A stretch of 64,000 nucleotides of DNA from Adhaeribacter pallidiroseus (lineage in GTDB: Bacteria > Bacteroidota > Bacteroidia > Cytophagales > Hymenobacteraceae): the NCBI RefSeq assembly GCF_003340495.1, contig NZ_QASA01000001.1, forward strand, positions 1,736,001 through 1,800,000, written 5' to 3'. Below the pieces are notes generated by a model. That model searched no databases. It was given only the letters and a program-made list of their open reading frames with translations, and was not told the DNA's origin. Below, piece after piece: positions 26,642-36,488 of the stretch (position 1 is the first letter of the stretch; every line of letters starts with the position of its first letter). The translations under genes were made by a program, and so were the position numbers.

Positions 26642-27487
26642 TCAAGCTTCCCCCATCATTAAACCTTCAATGGTATGGGCCTGGTAGATCGGTTCCAGTT
26701 TATCTACCAAGCGGTAGGTGAGGTGTTTCTTTAACGCGTCGGGCAGTGTTTCGAAGTACGCGCGGGTAATCTGGAGATCGTGGCGCTCGGCGTTGTTGGC
26801 AGTAGGGGCATCTACGCCCAGCACCAGCGCCGGCCGCGGTTTATCAGAATAATTGGCCGTACCCCGGTGAATCGTGAGCGCCGACCGCGCGGAAATATCG
26901 CCCATTTGGGGCATTTTACGCTGGGCCCGTTCTTGGTATCGTGCGTAGCTTTCTTTAGCCGGAAACATGCCGTGGTCAAATCCCTCGGGTAAATCCCACT
27001 GGGTGCCGGGCGCAATTTCAAATGGACCCATATCTTCTAATACATCCACGGTAGTCAGGTTAAAAGCCAGCGAATTTAACCGACGACCCAAAATCGTGTC
27101 TTCCGGGGCCGGAAAATCCCGGTGCCAAGGCTGATCTACCGCGCCCGGATTCGGCACATCAAACCCGATTTCTACAATTTTGTAATTAAGACCCAGTACG
27201 GCGGTGCAAACGGCCGTTACCCACGGGTGTGTCGCTAATTCTACAAACCCCCGAATATTTTCCGGGTGAATTTCGACGTAGTGGCGTTTGGGGCCGCGAC
27301 CAACGGCCCCACCGGGGCGTTTTAAGGCGTCTTGGTACAATACCCAAATATCTTCGTCGAGTTGCTGTACCCATTCCCGGCTAAAAGCACTCTTCAGCGC
27401 AATAATTCCATCGCCGTACAAACCGCCTATAATCTGGGCTACATCATAGGTAGCCAGAGCTATTTTTTTAAATTTTTCTTCCACCAT
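26642..27487 (-). CDS. Phytanoyl-CoA dioxygenase (PhyH) family oxygenase
   Basis: The 281-residue protein has the Fe(II)/2-oxoglutarate facial triad: H122 and D124 in QPWHRDFPAPE and H207 in ALTIHRGTANYS. The 2-oxoglutarate-binding arginine follows (R218 in KPRPALVLG). N-terminal VAQIIGGLYGDGIIALKSAF is the usual PhyH opening. Members hydroxylate varied small molecules, and the substrate cannot be read here. It is a single gene on the minus strand with no operon partner, and it starts 395 bases from the divergent sigma factor gene. Confidence 0.88.
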   Translation of the reverse strand: MVEEKFKKIALATYDVAQIIGGLYGDGIIALKSAFSREWVQQLDEDIWVLYQDALKRPGGAVGRGPKRHYVEIHPENIRGFVELATHPWVTAVCTAVLGLNYKIVEIGFDVPNPGAVDQPWHRDFPAPEDTILGRRLNSLAFNLTTVDVLEDMGPFEIAPGTQWDLPEGFDHGMFPAKESYARYQERAQRKMPQMGDISARSALTIHRGTANYSDKPRPALVLGVDAPTANNAERHDLQITRAYFETLPDALKKHLTYRLVDKLEPIYQAHTIEGLMMGEA

Positions 27488-27882
27488 AACCTGCTTTACT
27501 TACAAATGAAACCGATTCCCTTACATACCCCAAAAACAGCGGTACCGTTACGACAGCTACCTACTTAAATTTATGCGAAATGTAAATGATGCGGTAGTCT
27601 TATAATCTTTCTTTTAATAATACAGTAAAAATGTAATTGGGTGCTTACTAGCTTATTGAGTCTTTCTTGAAAAACTTTTATAAATTAGAAGAAGCAATTT
27701 ACAGCCGGAGCAAGGAAGTAATAACTACAAATTTTAAAAACTCACGCTTTATGGCTAAATAATATTTTAAAAGTAAAACAAAAACTGGATAAACGAGTTT
27801 GAATACATAATTTTCAGATTAATTCATTATGTTTGAAGAGGTTTAACTAATCTCTAGTAAATCCAAAACTAATTTTTCAGAA
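27488..27882. other. Divergent intergenic region, nothing recognised
   Basis: Between the PhyH gene and the sigma factor gene the sequence is A/T-rich. I see no convincing hairpin, RNA gene or paired promoter boxes. Confidence 0.35.
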
Positions 27883-28431
27883 TTGTCACCAAATCAGCCG
27901 ATAGCCATTTCAGAAGAAGAACTAGTAGCACGTCTTCGGGTGCCGGAAAATGCCGCTGTAACGCAATTGTACGACATGTATTCGGCGGCTTTGTACGGGG
28001 TAATTTTACGGATTGTAAAAGATACCGAAATAGCCGAAGATGTGCTGCAAGAGTGTTTTGTAAAAATTTGGTTGTCTTTTTCTTCTTACGATTCATCCAA
28101 AGGAAAATTATTTACTTGGCTTATAAATATTGCCCGAAATTTGGCAATTGATAAAATCCGTTCGCGACAATACCGCGTAGGTTCTAAAACACAAGCGTTA
28201 GAAAAAAGCCAGGTACAATACACCGCCGATACAAGTAGCTTTCGCCCGGAACATATTGGTTTAAAGGAGTTAACCGAGAAACTTAATCCGGAACAAAAGA
28301 AAGTAATTGATATGATGTATTTTGATGGATTTACGCAGAGTGAAGTGGCCGAGGAATTAGCTATTCCGCTGGGTACGGTTAAAACCCGGGCCAGAGCCGC
28401 CATTAAAGCATTAGGAAAATTTTTGAAATAA
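27883..28431 (+). CDS. ECF RNA polymerase sigma factor (sigma-70 family)
   Basis: The 182-residue factor has region 2 (about 30-95: LYDMYSAALYGVILRIVK, then DVLQECFVKIW and FTWLINIARNLAIDKIRSRQ) and region 4 (about 125-175: FDGFTQSEVAEELAIPLGTVKTRARAAI). The start is a TTG at 27883; no in-frame ATG precedes it. The next gene, 12 bases on, is an RskA-like anti-sigma factor, so this is a SigK/RskA-type pair, regulated by release of the sigma factor from the membrane. Targets are unknown. It is also the only sigma factor in the window that could serve the orphan FecR, but its own anti-sigma makes that unlikely. Confidence 0.92.
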   Translation: MSPNQPIAISEEELVARLRVPENAAVTQLYDMYSAALYGVILRIVKDTEIAEDVLQECFVKIWLSFSSYDSSKGKLFTWLINIARNLAIDKIRSRQYRVGSKTQALEKSQVQYTADTSSFRPEHIGLKELTEKLNPEQKKVIDMMYFDGFTQSEVAEELAIPLGTVKTRARAAIKALGKFLK

Positions 28432-28443
28432 GTAATAAATAAA

Positions 28444-29307
28444 TTGGATATTCAGGAATACATAGCATCCGGAGTATTAGAGTTGTACGCCACCGGACTT
28501 CTAACACCGCCCGAAAAGGCCGAAGTGGAACGTATGGTCGCACTTTACCCGGAAATTAAAGCAGAGTTGGATGCTATATCTGAAACACTAGATACCTACG
28601 CCCAGTTACATGCCGTTGAACCACCAGCTCATTTAAAAGAAAATATTTTAAGCAGAATAAATGCAAACCCAGGGTTGCCCGAGTATTCCGCAACAGATTC
28701 TGGGGAAAGTAATTTTAAGCAAATTCCTTTCTCGCCAGACCTGGATAATCCTGGTTTTGTTTCCCCGGTGCCGGTACGCTCGGTTAATAGTTGGTGGGCC
28801 ATGGCGGCTACAGTTTTGCTATTAATAAGTGCCGGATTAAATTTTTATTTTTATCGTAACTGGCAAACTACCGAAAACCGCTACCAGGTAGCTTTAGCTA
28901 CGCAGGAGAGCTATGCCCAGCAATTGCAACAAGTTAATCAGAAATACCAGGTAACCGCGGATGAACTGGCGGTAATAACCCACCGTCTTACGCAAAAGGT
29001 TAAGTTAAAAGGTGTTCCTAAATCGCCGTCTTCCTTAGCGGTGGTTTATTGGAATACCGAAACCAAAGATGTATTTGTAAAAGTGGCGGATTTGCCTAAG
29101 CCCCCGGCTAACCGGCAATATCAATTGTGGGCCTTAGAAAACGGCAAACCCATAGATGCCGGCATGTTAAGCGATCGTTCCGATTCTACGGCAGTTCAGC
29201 GCATGAAAGCCGTTAATCAGGCCCAAGCTTTTGCCATTACTCTGGAGCCGAAAGGCGGCAGCGTTAATCCTACTATGGCTGATATGTACGTAATGGGTCA
29301 GATTTAA
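28444..29307 (+). CDS. Membrane anti-sigma factor, RskA-type
   Basis: The 287-residue protein starts at a TTG (28444), 12 bases after the sigma factor stop. Its N-terminus (YIASGVLELYATGLLTPPEKAEVERMV) is the helical anti-sigma domain of the RskA class without a zinc motif. One transmembrane helix (about 119-137, WWAMAATVLLLISAGLNFYF) and a coiled coil follow. The periplasmic RskA C-domain (YQLWALENGKPIDAGML, FAITLEPKGGS) ends the protein. It should hold the sigma factor at the membrane until a signal, often proteolysis, frees it. Confidence 0.88.
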   Translation: MDIQEYIASGVLELYATGLLTPPEKAEVERMVALYPEIKAELDAISETLDTYAQLHAVEPPAHLKENILSRINANPGLPEYSATDSGESNFKQIPFSPDLDNPGFVSPVPVRSVNSWWAMAATVLLLISAGLNFYFYRNWQTTENRYQVALATQESYAQQLQQVNQKYQVTADELAVITHRLTQKVKLKGVPKSPSSLAVVYWNTETKDVFVKVADLPKPPANRQYQLWALENGKPIDAGMLSDRSDSTAVQRMKAVNQAQAFAITLEPKGGSVNPTMADMYVMGQI

Positions 29308-29356
29308 ATCCGACAAAAGAGCTGGTGGCTTCATTGCCACGTGGTATATTTGGGGC

Positions 29357-30253
29357 ATGTTCCGGAAGTTTTTTTCTAACCTGTTTTTGCCTGATCAATC
29401 GTACCTGCTTATGCTGCTTGCTTTAGGTGTTTTTACCGGTGGGGTACTTTCCTGCTCTAACCCCTCGGACACCTTTGGCCAAGCCGATTATGGTCAAAAT
29501 TTTAAATCGGCGTGGGCGCAAGATAAATTCTGGGACGACGGCTTAGCCGAAGTGGCTATTTACGAGGCACAACGCGTGGTATATAATAAATCGCGGCAGT
29601 TTGAATATACTTTAATTACGGTTAAAGAAGATTTTAACAAAGCTTTTAACGTTAAAACGGATGATTATCAACGGAAAGATCTGTTCCCGGTGATGAAAGT
29701 AAACGAATTTGCCCGCATACCCACCGATAATTACCCGTACCATTATCTAACCTCTTTATTTTTTAAAAGAGAAAATCCTTTAATACTTTATAAACTAACG
29801 AGTTCGTCGCAGGAATGGTGCGGCACTACTTTTAAGGCCATTAACCAAATAGGCAACTTTTTTAATTATCAATTTAATTCGTACTGGGATAACCAAGGAA
29901 CCGGCGAGCTAAAATTAAAAAAACTGGCTTTATTCGAAGATCAACTGCCTTACACATTGCGGAGCCTTAAATTTGCCGAAAATTTAAAATTTTCGGCACC
30001 GGTTTACGAATTACAGCAAACGTCTAAAGCTACTCCACCACAGCTATACCAAGCGCAGTTTAAAGTTAGTCGCAGCTCCGATTCTAAATTTGCATCTGGT
30101 GCCTGGCTCGTTACCGTTCAATTAAATCCCGATAAACAAAGCCAATACTGGTTCGATACCCAGTACCCACACGCCTTATTGCGCCAAAAATCTTACGATG
30201 GCCGTACTTTAGAGTTAAAATCTATCCGGCGGTATGCTTACTGGCAGCATTAG
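29357..30253 (+). CDS. Conserved lipoprotein of unknown function
   Basis: The 298-residue product has a lipoprotein signal with C33 (GGVLSCSNPSD). The mature part holds FWDDGLAEVAIYEAQRVVY, FEYTLITVKEDFNKAFNVKT, ARIPTDNYPYHYLTSLFF and LTSSSQEWCGTTFK. I recognise these as a recurrent uncharacterised Bacteroidota family. Some database entries label it as a septum-formation or Maf-type protein, which the sequence does not support. It starts 50 bases after the anti-sigma gene in the same direction and may belong to the sigma-factor operon. Confidence 0.7.
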   Translation: MFRKFFSNLFLPDQSYLLMLLALGVFTGGVLSCSNPSDTFGQADYGQNFKSAWAQDKFWDDGLAEVAIYEAQRVVYNKSRQFEYTLITVKEDFNKAFNVKTDDYQRKDLFPVMKVNEFARIPTDNYPYHYLTSLFFKRENPLILYKLTSSSQEWCGTTFKAINQIGNFFNYQFNSYWDNQGTGELKLKKLALFEDQLPYTLRSLKFAENLKFSAPVYELQQTSKATPPQLYQAQFKVSRSSDSKFASGAWLVTVQLNPDKQSQYWFDTQYPHALLRQKSYDGRTLELKSIRRYAYWQH

Positions 30254-30254
30254 A

Positions 30255-30418
30255 GTTACAAGTTGCAGGTTGCAGGCTGCAAGTTTAACCATTAGAAATA
30301 ATGAAATAATAGAATCTAAGAATATAGCGCATCAACTTTAAAATAGATTCTTAACTTTCCAATTTTTAGTAAAAGCAAAACCTTTTAATTTAACAAGTTG
30401 CAATTTGTAACTTGTAAC
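30255..30418. repeat. Inverted repeat pair around a short A/T spacer
   Basis: GTTACAAGTTGCAGGTTGCA (30255-30274) is imperfectly inverted at 30399-30418 (TGCAATTTGTAACTTGTAAC), flanking about 125 bases without a gene. It could fold into a long hairpin between the lipoprotein and the DUF2461 gene and looks like a dispersed repeat. Confidence 0.5.
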
Positions 30419-30437
30419 CTTACAACTTTTCAACTAA

Positions 30438-31127
30438 ATGAACACGCATTTCCAACCAGATACCTTAAAATTTATTTCGGATTTAAAAAGTAACAATGAC
30501 CGCCATTGGTTTCAGGAAAATAAGGTTCGCTACGATCAAGCGCGCGAAGATTTTTTGCAGTTTGTTACCGAGTGGATGAAAGGTATTGGTGCGTTTGATG
30601 CCAGTGTAAGCGACCAGCACGCAAAGGATATTGTTTTTCGGATTTATCGCGATGTGCGATTTTCCAATGATAAGCGTCCGTACAAAGATCATTTTGGCGC
30701 ATACTTGGCACCGGGCGGTCGCAAATCGGTGTATCCAGGTTATTATTTTCATTTGAGTCCGGGTAACCAATCTTTTATGGGTGGGGGCTTGTGGATGCCC
30801 CCGGCCAATCACCTGAAAGCGGTACGGCAAGAAATAGACTATAATTTTTCGGTGTTTGCCAGTATCGTGCAGAATCCTGATTTTACGGGTTGTTTCGGCC
30901 GGGAGCTGGCCGGTGAAAAATTAAAAACAAACCCCAAAGGCTACGAAGCTACCAACCCAGCTATAAATTACCTGAAACATCGGAGTTGGGTAGCTACTCA
31001 CTCTTTAACAGATAAGCAACTCGTTCAGCCAGATCTCTTAAGTCAATGCCTTACCATTGCTAAGACTTTATTGCCATTAAAAGATTTTTTACATCACCCC
31101 ATGCTGGAAGTGAGTACCAAGGAATAA
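30438..31127 (+). CDS. DUF2461 family protein
   Basis: The 229-residue protein shows the TIGR02453/DUF2461 signature: TLKFISDLKSNNDRHWFQENK (about residues 9-29), FRIYRDVRFSNDKRPYKDHFGAYLAPGG (about 73-100) and YYFHLSPGNQSFMGGGLWMP. The function is not established. The family is widespread and always occurs as a single cytosolic domain. A complete-length member with a normal ATG start, and separate from its neighbours. Confidence 0.9.
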   Translation: MNTHFQPDTLKFISDLKSNNDRHWFQENKVRYDQAREDFLQFVTEWMKGIGAFDASVSDQHAKDIVFRIYRDVRFSNDKRPYKDHFGAYLAPGGRKSVYPGYYFHLSPGNQSFMGGGLWMPPANHLKAVRQEIDYNFSVFASIVQNPDFTGCFGRELAGEKLKTNPKGYEATNPAINYLKHRSWVATHSLTDKQLVQPDLLSQCLTIAKTLLPLKDFLHHPMLEVSTKE

Positions 31128-31132
31128 TAGAT

Positions 31133-32466
31133 TTAGGAGAGCAAAGCGGGAAACGCCTCTTTTTTTAAATTTTTTTGTTTTTTGTACTCGTAAATCAACC
31201 AACCAAATACCAAACTGTATTCCAAAGCGGTTAAATACAAGTTTTCGTGATAGCTGGCTGTTTGATAAGTAGCATACGACAATACCGCTAAACCCGACCA
31301 CACGAGCGCATATCGGTAAAAGGTTAAAACGGACAATGCTACCAACGTAGTTAAATACCAGGGATGCACGGTGGTAGCTAAAAAAAGTATAAGCTAAAGG
31401 CGCCAAGCCAATAATCTGGCTGTTTTTCCGGAAGATTTTTCCGGCCTTTAAAAGCTACAATGCTTATTAACACTGCGGTAAGCAGCGATAAACTTGGTCC
31501 TAGAATAGCAATCGGATTGTAACCTGCCATTAAGCTGCCCAACCATCGGAAAAGGTAATAGATACTGGCATTAAACTCGAATTTTTGAAAATATAAGTTG
31601 ATGCTTTGCCCAATGTTTAAAAGGATAGTCGGGGAGAAGAAAGGTACAAACAAAGCTACAAAACTGAACCCGGCCGCACTGCCAAATACCACAAACTTGC
31701 GCCAGCCCAGTTGCGCCAGAATTAGGGGCATTACTAGTAAAGGCACCAGTTTTACACTTACAGCCAAACCAAACAAAATGCCGGCAAAAAGTAGTTTTTG
31801 TTGCGTCATGAAATACCAACTACTTAGTAAAAAAAATAGCAGTAAAGCCTCAAAATGTAAATTTCCGGTAAGCTCCACTATTACCAATGGGTTTAAGGCA
31901 TACCAGAGTACCTGTTTAGCGGTCTTATTATAATATTGAAGTAACTTTAATAAAATTCGGATGTTTCCTACTTCTGCTATCAGGATAGTTAAACGCATAA
32001 TAACTACCAAAACCCAATTACTCTCGGGCGCTAACCAGGCGCTGGCTGCAAATATAAACTGGCACACTGGCGGGTAAACGGAATAATATTGCGGTGAATT
32101 TAGCTGATGGTACAATTGCGGATTAATGCCCGGAATTTGTTCCGGTAACTTCAGATAATAGGAAGGTAGTTGTTCAAATGGATTAATACCAGCCGCTAGT
32201 AAACGGCCATCCCAAATAAAACGAAAATAATCATCGGATAAGGTTGGCCAGGAAAACAAGAACAAAAAGCGAAAAAAGAAGGCCGTTAATAATGCAATTT
32301 TTAAAAAAAAATACTTATTAGTACCAAATTTAACGTAAGCTCCAAAAGCCAGCGCAAATAAAAATAGCACATGGGAGAAGTGGGTCCGTTCTGTAACATA
32401 CCCGAGACTTACGTAAGCCGCAACTGATACGAGTACCAGAAAAATAGCAGATGTTGTGCGCGCCAT
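31133..32466 (-). CDS. Polytopic GT87/mannosyltransferase-like membrane glycosyltransferase, frameshifted
   Basis: The main open frame (32466 to 31378, 362 residues) has about ten membrane helices and the GT-C style loop SDDYFRFIWDGRLLAAGINPF (aspartates at about residues 77-78) followed by YPPVCQFIF. It stops in ...AFSLYFF. A second frame continues in register with FLATTVHPWYLTTLVALS and runs to 31133, the conserved TVHPWY end region of this family. One T is missing from a T7 run (plus-strand A7 at 31380-31386). Lipid-linked sugar transfer is the likely job. It ends a three-gene glycosyltransferase set, 5 bases after the GT2 gene upstream. Confidence 0.8.
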
Positions 32467-32471
32467 AGTGT

Positions 32472-33953
32472 TTAGCGGCTGTGTTTAACAGTCAGGAAAA
32501 ATACTCCACCAAAGCCCAGCGTAAGCATGCTATGAAAAGGCAGCAATCCATAGCGCTGCAAGTAAAAACCAAACAAGATTCCGGCTAAGAAATACAAGGC
32601 CAAAATACCTTCCAGCAGCATCAGAAAGTTGATAGAAGCGGTACGGTACAAATTATTTCGCCAGGGATCGGAAGCTTTTTGGATGTTAAATTTAGGAGTC
32701 CGGATAAAAGGAGTTTTTTTGCCGGCATAGCCCTCCAGCACGGCAACAGTATTGTGCAACGATAAACCCATGGAGAAACACAAAAACCAGAAAAAACGCG
32801 GGCAAAATTGCAACCAGGAAGCTGCTTGGTTAGGACTAGAACAGCGGAAAGAAGTCCAGTAAAATGCAATTAAACTCGCCAGACTAATTAAAAAAAGTTC
32901 TTGCGATAAGAAATAAGCTTGTAAATGCGGATAATAATCCGGAATAAATAAGATGGGTACACTCAGTAAAGCCAGCAGGAACACACAAACAAAAACACTG
33001 CTGTTACCTAAGTGAAATAAGGCGTGTATTTTCGTTGACCAGGGTTTATTGGATTGGAAAACCGGGCCTAAGTTTTTACGGGCATTTTCCGCCGCGCCTT
33101 TGGTCCAGCGGTACTGCTGCGATTTGATTGCCGGCATGGTAACTGGTAACTCCGCGGGAGCAATAATGGGTTCCAGGTACCGGAACTCCCAGTGGCGTAA
33201 CTGCGCCCGGTAACTTAAATCCAGGTCTTCGGTGAGCGTATCGGTCTGCCAGCCACCGGCATCCAGGATGCAGGTTTTTCGCCAAACGCCGCCCGTACCG
33301 TTAAAATTTATAAAATAATGCCCGCAACTGCGCCCGGTTTGTTCCACCGTAAAATGGGCATTTAAGCCAAAGGCTTGTAGTTTCGTGAGTAAAGAATAAT
33401 TGCTGTTTACATGACCCCACCGGGTTTGTACTAATCCTACTTCTGGATTTTTAAATTTTATAAGGGTTTGCTTCAAAAAACTAGGCGCTGGTAAAAAATC
33501 AGCATCAAAAATAGCGATAAATTCTCCAGTGGCCAGATTTAAGCCGTACTCCAAAGCACCCGCTTTATATCCCGTGCGTTCCGGCCGGAGTACTTGCGTT
33601 ATATCAAATCCTTGCGCTTGGTAAAAAGCAACCTTGGCAGCTACCAGATCACGCGTAATATCATTTGAATCGTCCAGTACTTGAATTTGTAATTTTTCTA
33701 AAGGATAGTCTAAAGCCGTAATGGCATCAATGAGCCTTTCAACTACATACTGCTCGTTATAAACCGGTAATTGCACGGTAACAAAGGGCAAAGTATTTGG
33801 TAAATAAAGCGGAAAATCCGGAAAATCTTTTTTCTTATTTGCGCACCGATAGTACAAAAAGGTTAAATGTAACTGAATTAAGCTGTAGCAAAATACTAAA
33901 ATCAGGCACAAACCATACACTACTACCAGAAGCAAAGCCAAAGTACTCATCAC
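32472..33953 (-). CDS. Processive GT2 glycosyltransferase, cellulose synthase/CslA-like
   Basis: The 493-residue enzyme has one N-terminal helix, a GT-A catalytic domain and four to five C-terminal helices. The catalytic set is complete: VLDDSND (D94/D95), FDADF (D150, D152), TEDLD (241-245) and the processivity motif QQYRW (279-283). This resembles bacterial CslA/BcsA-like synthases that make beta-linked polysaccharide and export it through their own channel. No BcsB, BcsC or PilZ domain is seen nearby. It abuts the GT2 gene upstream (stop and start adjacent) and the GT87-like gene downstream, so a joint role in a surface glycan is likely. Confidence 0.9.
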   Translation of the reverse strand: MMSTLALLLVVVYGLCLILVFCYSLIQLHLTFLYYRCANKKKDFPDFPLYLPNTLPFVTVQLPVYNEQYVVERLIDAITALDYPLEKLQIQVLDDSNDITRDLVAAKVAFYQAQGFDITQVLRPERTGYKAGALEYGLNLATGEFIAIFDADFLPAPSFLKQTLIKFKNPEVGLVQTRWGHVNSNYSLLTKLQAFGLNAHFTVEQTGRSCGHYFINFNGTGGVWRKTCILDAGGWQTDTLTEDLDLSYRAQLRHWEFRYLEPIIAPAELPVTMPAIKSQQYRWTKGAAENARKNLGPVFQSNKPWSTKIHALFHLGNSSVFVCVFLLALLSVPILFIPDYYPHLQAYFLSQELFLISLASLIAFYWTSFRCSSPNQAASWLQFCPRFFWFLCFSMGLSLHNTVAVLEGYAGKKTPFIRTPKFNIQKASDPWRNNLYRTASINFLMLLEGILALYFLAGILFGFYLQRYGLLPFHSMLTLGFGGVFFLTVKHSR

Positions 33954-34646
33954 TTATAAATATCGGAAAATAGTGGTGATTATTTTGTAGCCGGCCAAAA
34001 AGGTGCCTTTAACAGTACCCGAAATTTTAGAAAAGCCAATTCTTTTGCGGTAAGTTACCGGCACTTCTACGCAGCGTAATTTTAATTTAGCGGCTTTTAA
34101 CTGCATTTCTACCGTCCAGCCGTAGGTGCGGTCCTGCATGTTTAGTTGTACCAAAGCATTGGTCCGAATAGCCCGGAAAGGTCCTAAGTCGGTAAAGGCG
34201 GCTCCGTAGAATAGTTTTAACAAATTGGTAGCTAACCAATTGCCAAAAATTTGCTGCGGCAACATGGCGCCTTTTTCCCGGTGACCCAAAGCGCGGGAGC
34301 CGATTACTAAATCAGCCCGATTATCCAAAATAGGTTGTACCAACAAAGGCATTTCTTCCGGATAATCCGAAAAATCACCGTCTACAAAAACAATAATGTG
34401 GGGCCTAGCCTGTTCCGGCTTGGCTAAACAGTATTGGATGCCGGATAAACAAGCATTTCCGTATCCCGGCTTAGGTTCAAACAAAACGGTAGCACCGGCG
34501 GCTTGGGCTACCAGGGCAGTCTGGTCCGTAGAATTATTATTGACCACAATTATTTCGGTTACTAGTTCCTGCGGAATAGCTGTAATTACTTGTTTTATAG
34601 ATTTTTCTTCGTTGTAAGCCGGAATAATAACGTGAATAAGCCGCAT
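33954..34646 (-). CDS. GT2 family glycosyltransferase, dolichyl-phosphate-mannose synthase type
   Basis: The reading frame opens at 34739, but the family's N-terminus fits the ATG at 34646 (MRLIHVIIPAYNEEKSIKQV), giving 230 residues; the upstream 31 residues look like read-through of the promoter. Motifs are the nucleotide-binding IIVVNNNSTDQTA, FVDGDFSDYPEEM (catalytic Asp pair) and VIGSRALG. A conserved late segment (TYGWTVEMQLKAAKLKLRCVE) also fits. It lacks membrane helices and would charge a polyprenyl carrier with a sugar. It is the first gene of the glycosyltransferase operon. Confidence 0.88.
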   Translation of the reverse strand: MRLIHVIIPAYNEEKSIKQVITAIPQELVTEIIVVNNNSTDQTALVAQAAGATVLFEPKPGYGNACLSGIQYCLAKPEQARPHIIVFVDGDFSDYPEEMPLLVQPILDNRADLVIGSRALGHREKGAMLPQQIFGNWLATNLLKLFYGAAFTDLGPFRAIRTNALVQLNMQDRTYGWTVEMQLKAAKLKLRCVEVPVTYRKRIGFSKISGTVKGTFLAGYKIITTIFRYL

Positions 34647-34786
34647 GCCAACAAAGGTAAGACAATGTACAGAAGAATAAATAATAGTAATTCCGAAACC
34701 AGATCTCAGAATAACGGTTACATAATTGTTAAAAGGCAATAATGCATAATTTTATTAGCACCCAACAGGCACATACCCTCAAAAAT

Positions 34787-35248
34787 ATGTTACAAACCGG
34801 AATTTCTGCTCCTGATTTTGAATTACTAACTGCGAAAAAGGAAGTATTTCGTTTAAGCAGTTTACAAAATAAAAAAAGTGTAGTGCTATATTTTTATCCG
34901 AAAAATGACACCCGGGGTTGTACGGCCGAAGCGTGTTCTTTCCGGGATCAATACGAGATTTTCCAGGAGCAAGGTGCTGAAGTAGTAGGCGTTTCTTCGG
35001 ATAATCTGGACTCTCACCAAAATTTTTCGGCGAAGTATCAGCTTCCTTTTATTTTACTTAGCGATCCGGGGGGTAAAGTGCGTAAATTATATGAAGTGCC
35101 TAAAACCCTAGGTTTAATTCCGGGACGGGCGACCTATGTAATTGATATAAAAGGAATAATCCGGTACTCTTTTAACGCGCAGTTAAAGCCACTGGAACAC
35201 GTACAAAATGCCTTGCAAATACTTAAAACCTTAACTACGGAAGCGTAA
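34787..35248 (+). CDS. bcp: Peroxiredoxin, BCP/PrxQ-type thiol peroxidase
   Basis: I prefer the ATG at 34787 (MLQTGISAPDFELL) to the frame's first ATG at 34742, because it gives the normal 153-residue length. The peroxidatic cysteine is C45 with the resolving C50 five residues on, in TRGCTAEACSFRD, the PrxQ arrangement. The usual TPGCT is TRGCT here. It reduces hydroperoxides with thioredoxin in the cytosol. It is divergent from the glycosyltransferase operon and stands alone. Confidence 0.9.
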   Translation: MLQTGISAPDFELLTAKKEVFRLSSLQNKKSVVLYFYPKNDTRGCTAEACSFRDQYEIFQEQGAEVVGVSSDNLDSHQNFSAKYQLPFILLSDPGGKVRKLYEVPKTLGLIPGRATYVIDIKGIIRYSFNAQLKPLEHVQNALQILKTLTTEA

Positions 35249-35458
35249 GTTGTACAGGATTAATTGTTTGCAGGTATAAATAATAATTTACTGATTTGAT
35301 GCCTTATGAGGCTAAATAAAGAGATTGTTCGTAAAATTTAAAAAGCCGCACATTAATTCCAATAAAACTACACTAACTTACATGTTGTATTTGCAACAAT
35401 TAAGAAGCATTTTTTTAAATTTTCAAAAAAAGAAAGCTTAACTGAATAGACCTATCCA

Positions 35459-36487
35459 ATGATTATACAACCTATAATCCAACGGCGGAAGCTACTATTA
35501 CTACTAACTATAGTGTTTGTTTTTTTACCACGTTTCGGCATTTCTCAAAATACCGAAATACCGGAAGTACTGGATGCTGAACTGTCGGCTTATACTTATC
35601 CGTACCCGGTGCACTACATTCATTTAAAAATGGAGAATAAAGCCTGCCAGATGGCTTATATGGATGTGGCACCTACACAAAACAATTCGCTGAAACCGAC
35701 AGTTGTGCTGTTGCACGGAAAAAATTTTATGGGAGCTTACTGGCAGCAAACCATCAAGTATCTTTCCGGGTTAGGTTATCGGGTAATTGTACCGGATCAG
35801 ATCGGCTTCGGAAAATCATCGAAACCTTCTTTACATTATAGTTTTCATCAGTTAGCCTGCAATACGCGCCAATTACTAGACACTTTGGGAGTAAATAAAG
35901 CAGTTATCGTGGGCCATTCCATGGGAGGAATGTTGGCTACCCGGTTTGCTTTAATGTACCCGGAAGTAGTCATTAAGTTAGTATTGGAAAATCCAATTGG
36001 CCTGGAAGATTATCGGATGATTGTACCTTATTCTACGCTGGATGCTTCTTACCAACGAGAACTTAAAACCACCGAAGAATCCATCAGCAATTATTTTAAA
36101 ACTTACTTTCCGGAGTGGTTGCCCGAATACGAAGAGTGGGTAAAAGTGCCGGCAGCGCAAACCCGCAGCAAAGATTACGCAACGGTGGCCTTAACTTCGG
36201 CGCAAACCTACGAAATGATTTACCAACAGCCGGTTATCTACGAACTGGAACAATTGCAAATGCCTACGCTACTCATTATTGGGCAAGCCGATCGAACGGT
36301 AGTGGGCAAAGCCGCTATAAAAGATAAAGCAGTATTAGCCCGGGCTGGCAATTATCCGGCACTGGGCAGAAAAGCCGTTAATCAAATTAGATCGAGTAAG
36401 TTGGTGGGCTTACCGGGAGTAGGACACATTCCGCATTTGCAAGCCCCCGAAGCTTTTTACAAAGCACTCACCAACTTCATAAAATAG
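35459..36487 (+). CDS. Exported alpha/beta hydrolase
   Basis: The 342-residue protein carries an N-terminal signal segment (residues 11-30, ending ISQN). The alpha/beta-hydrolase fold follows: the oxyanion loop VVLLHGKNFMG (about 82-92), nucleophile elbow VGHSMGG (S154), Asp in IIGQADRTVVG and His in GVGHIPH. It hydrolyses an ester, epoxide or lactone outside the cytoplasm. An insertion or cap domain lies at about 180-240. It converges with the iron-sulfur gene, the two stops being only a base apart, so each must share or lack a terminator. Confidence 0.85.
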   Translation: MIIQPIIQRRKLLLLLTIVFVFLPRFGISQNTEIPEVLDAELSAYTYPYPVHYIHLKMENKACQMAYMDVAPTQNNSLKPTVVLLHGKNFMGAYWQQTIKYLSGLGYRVIVPDQIGFGKSSKPSLHYSFHQLACNTRQLLDTLGVNKAVIVGHSMGGMLATRFALMYPEVVIKLVLENPIGLEDYRMIVPYSTLDASYQRELKTTEESISNYFKTYFPEWLPEYEEWVKVPAAQTRSKDYATVALTSAQTYEMIYQQPVIYELEQLQMPTLLIIGQADRTVVGKAAIKDKAVLARAGNYPALGRKAVNQIRSSKLVGLPGVGHIPHLQAPEAFYKALTNFIK

Positions 36488-36488
36488 T

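Noticed and set aside
27883-29307. Pairing this sigma factor with the orphan FecR at 9990
   Set aside because: It already has its own RskA-type anti-sigma 12 bases downstream and lies 17 kb away.
29357-30253. Septum-formation (Maf) assignment for the lipoprotein
   Set aside because: No Maf nucleotide-binding motif is present and the protein is an exported lipoprotein.
31089-31406. 105-codon minus frame overlapping the glycosyltransferase tail
   Set aside because: It is the third frame across the frameshifted gene. Its residues do not resemble a membrane protein of the family, while the next frame continues it in register.
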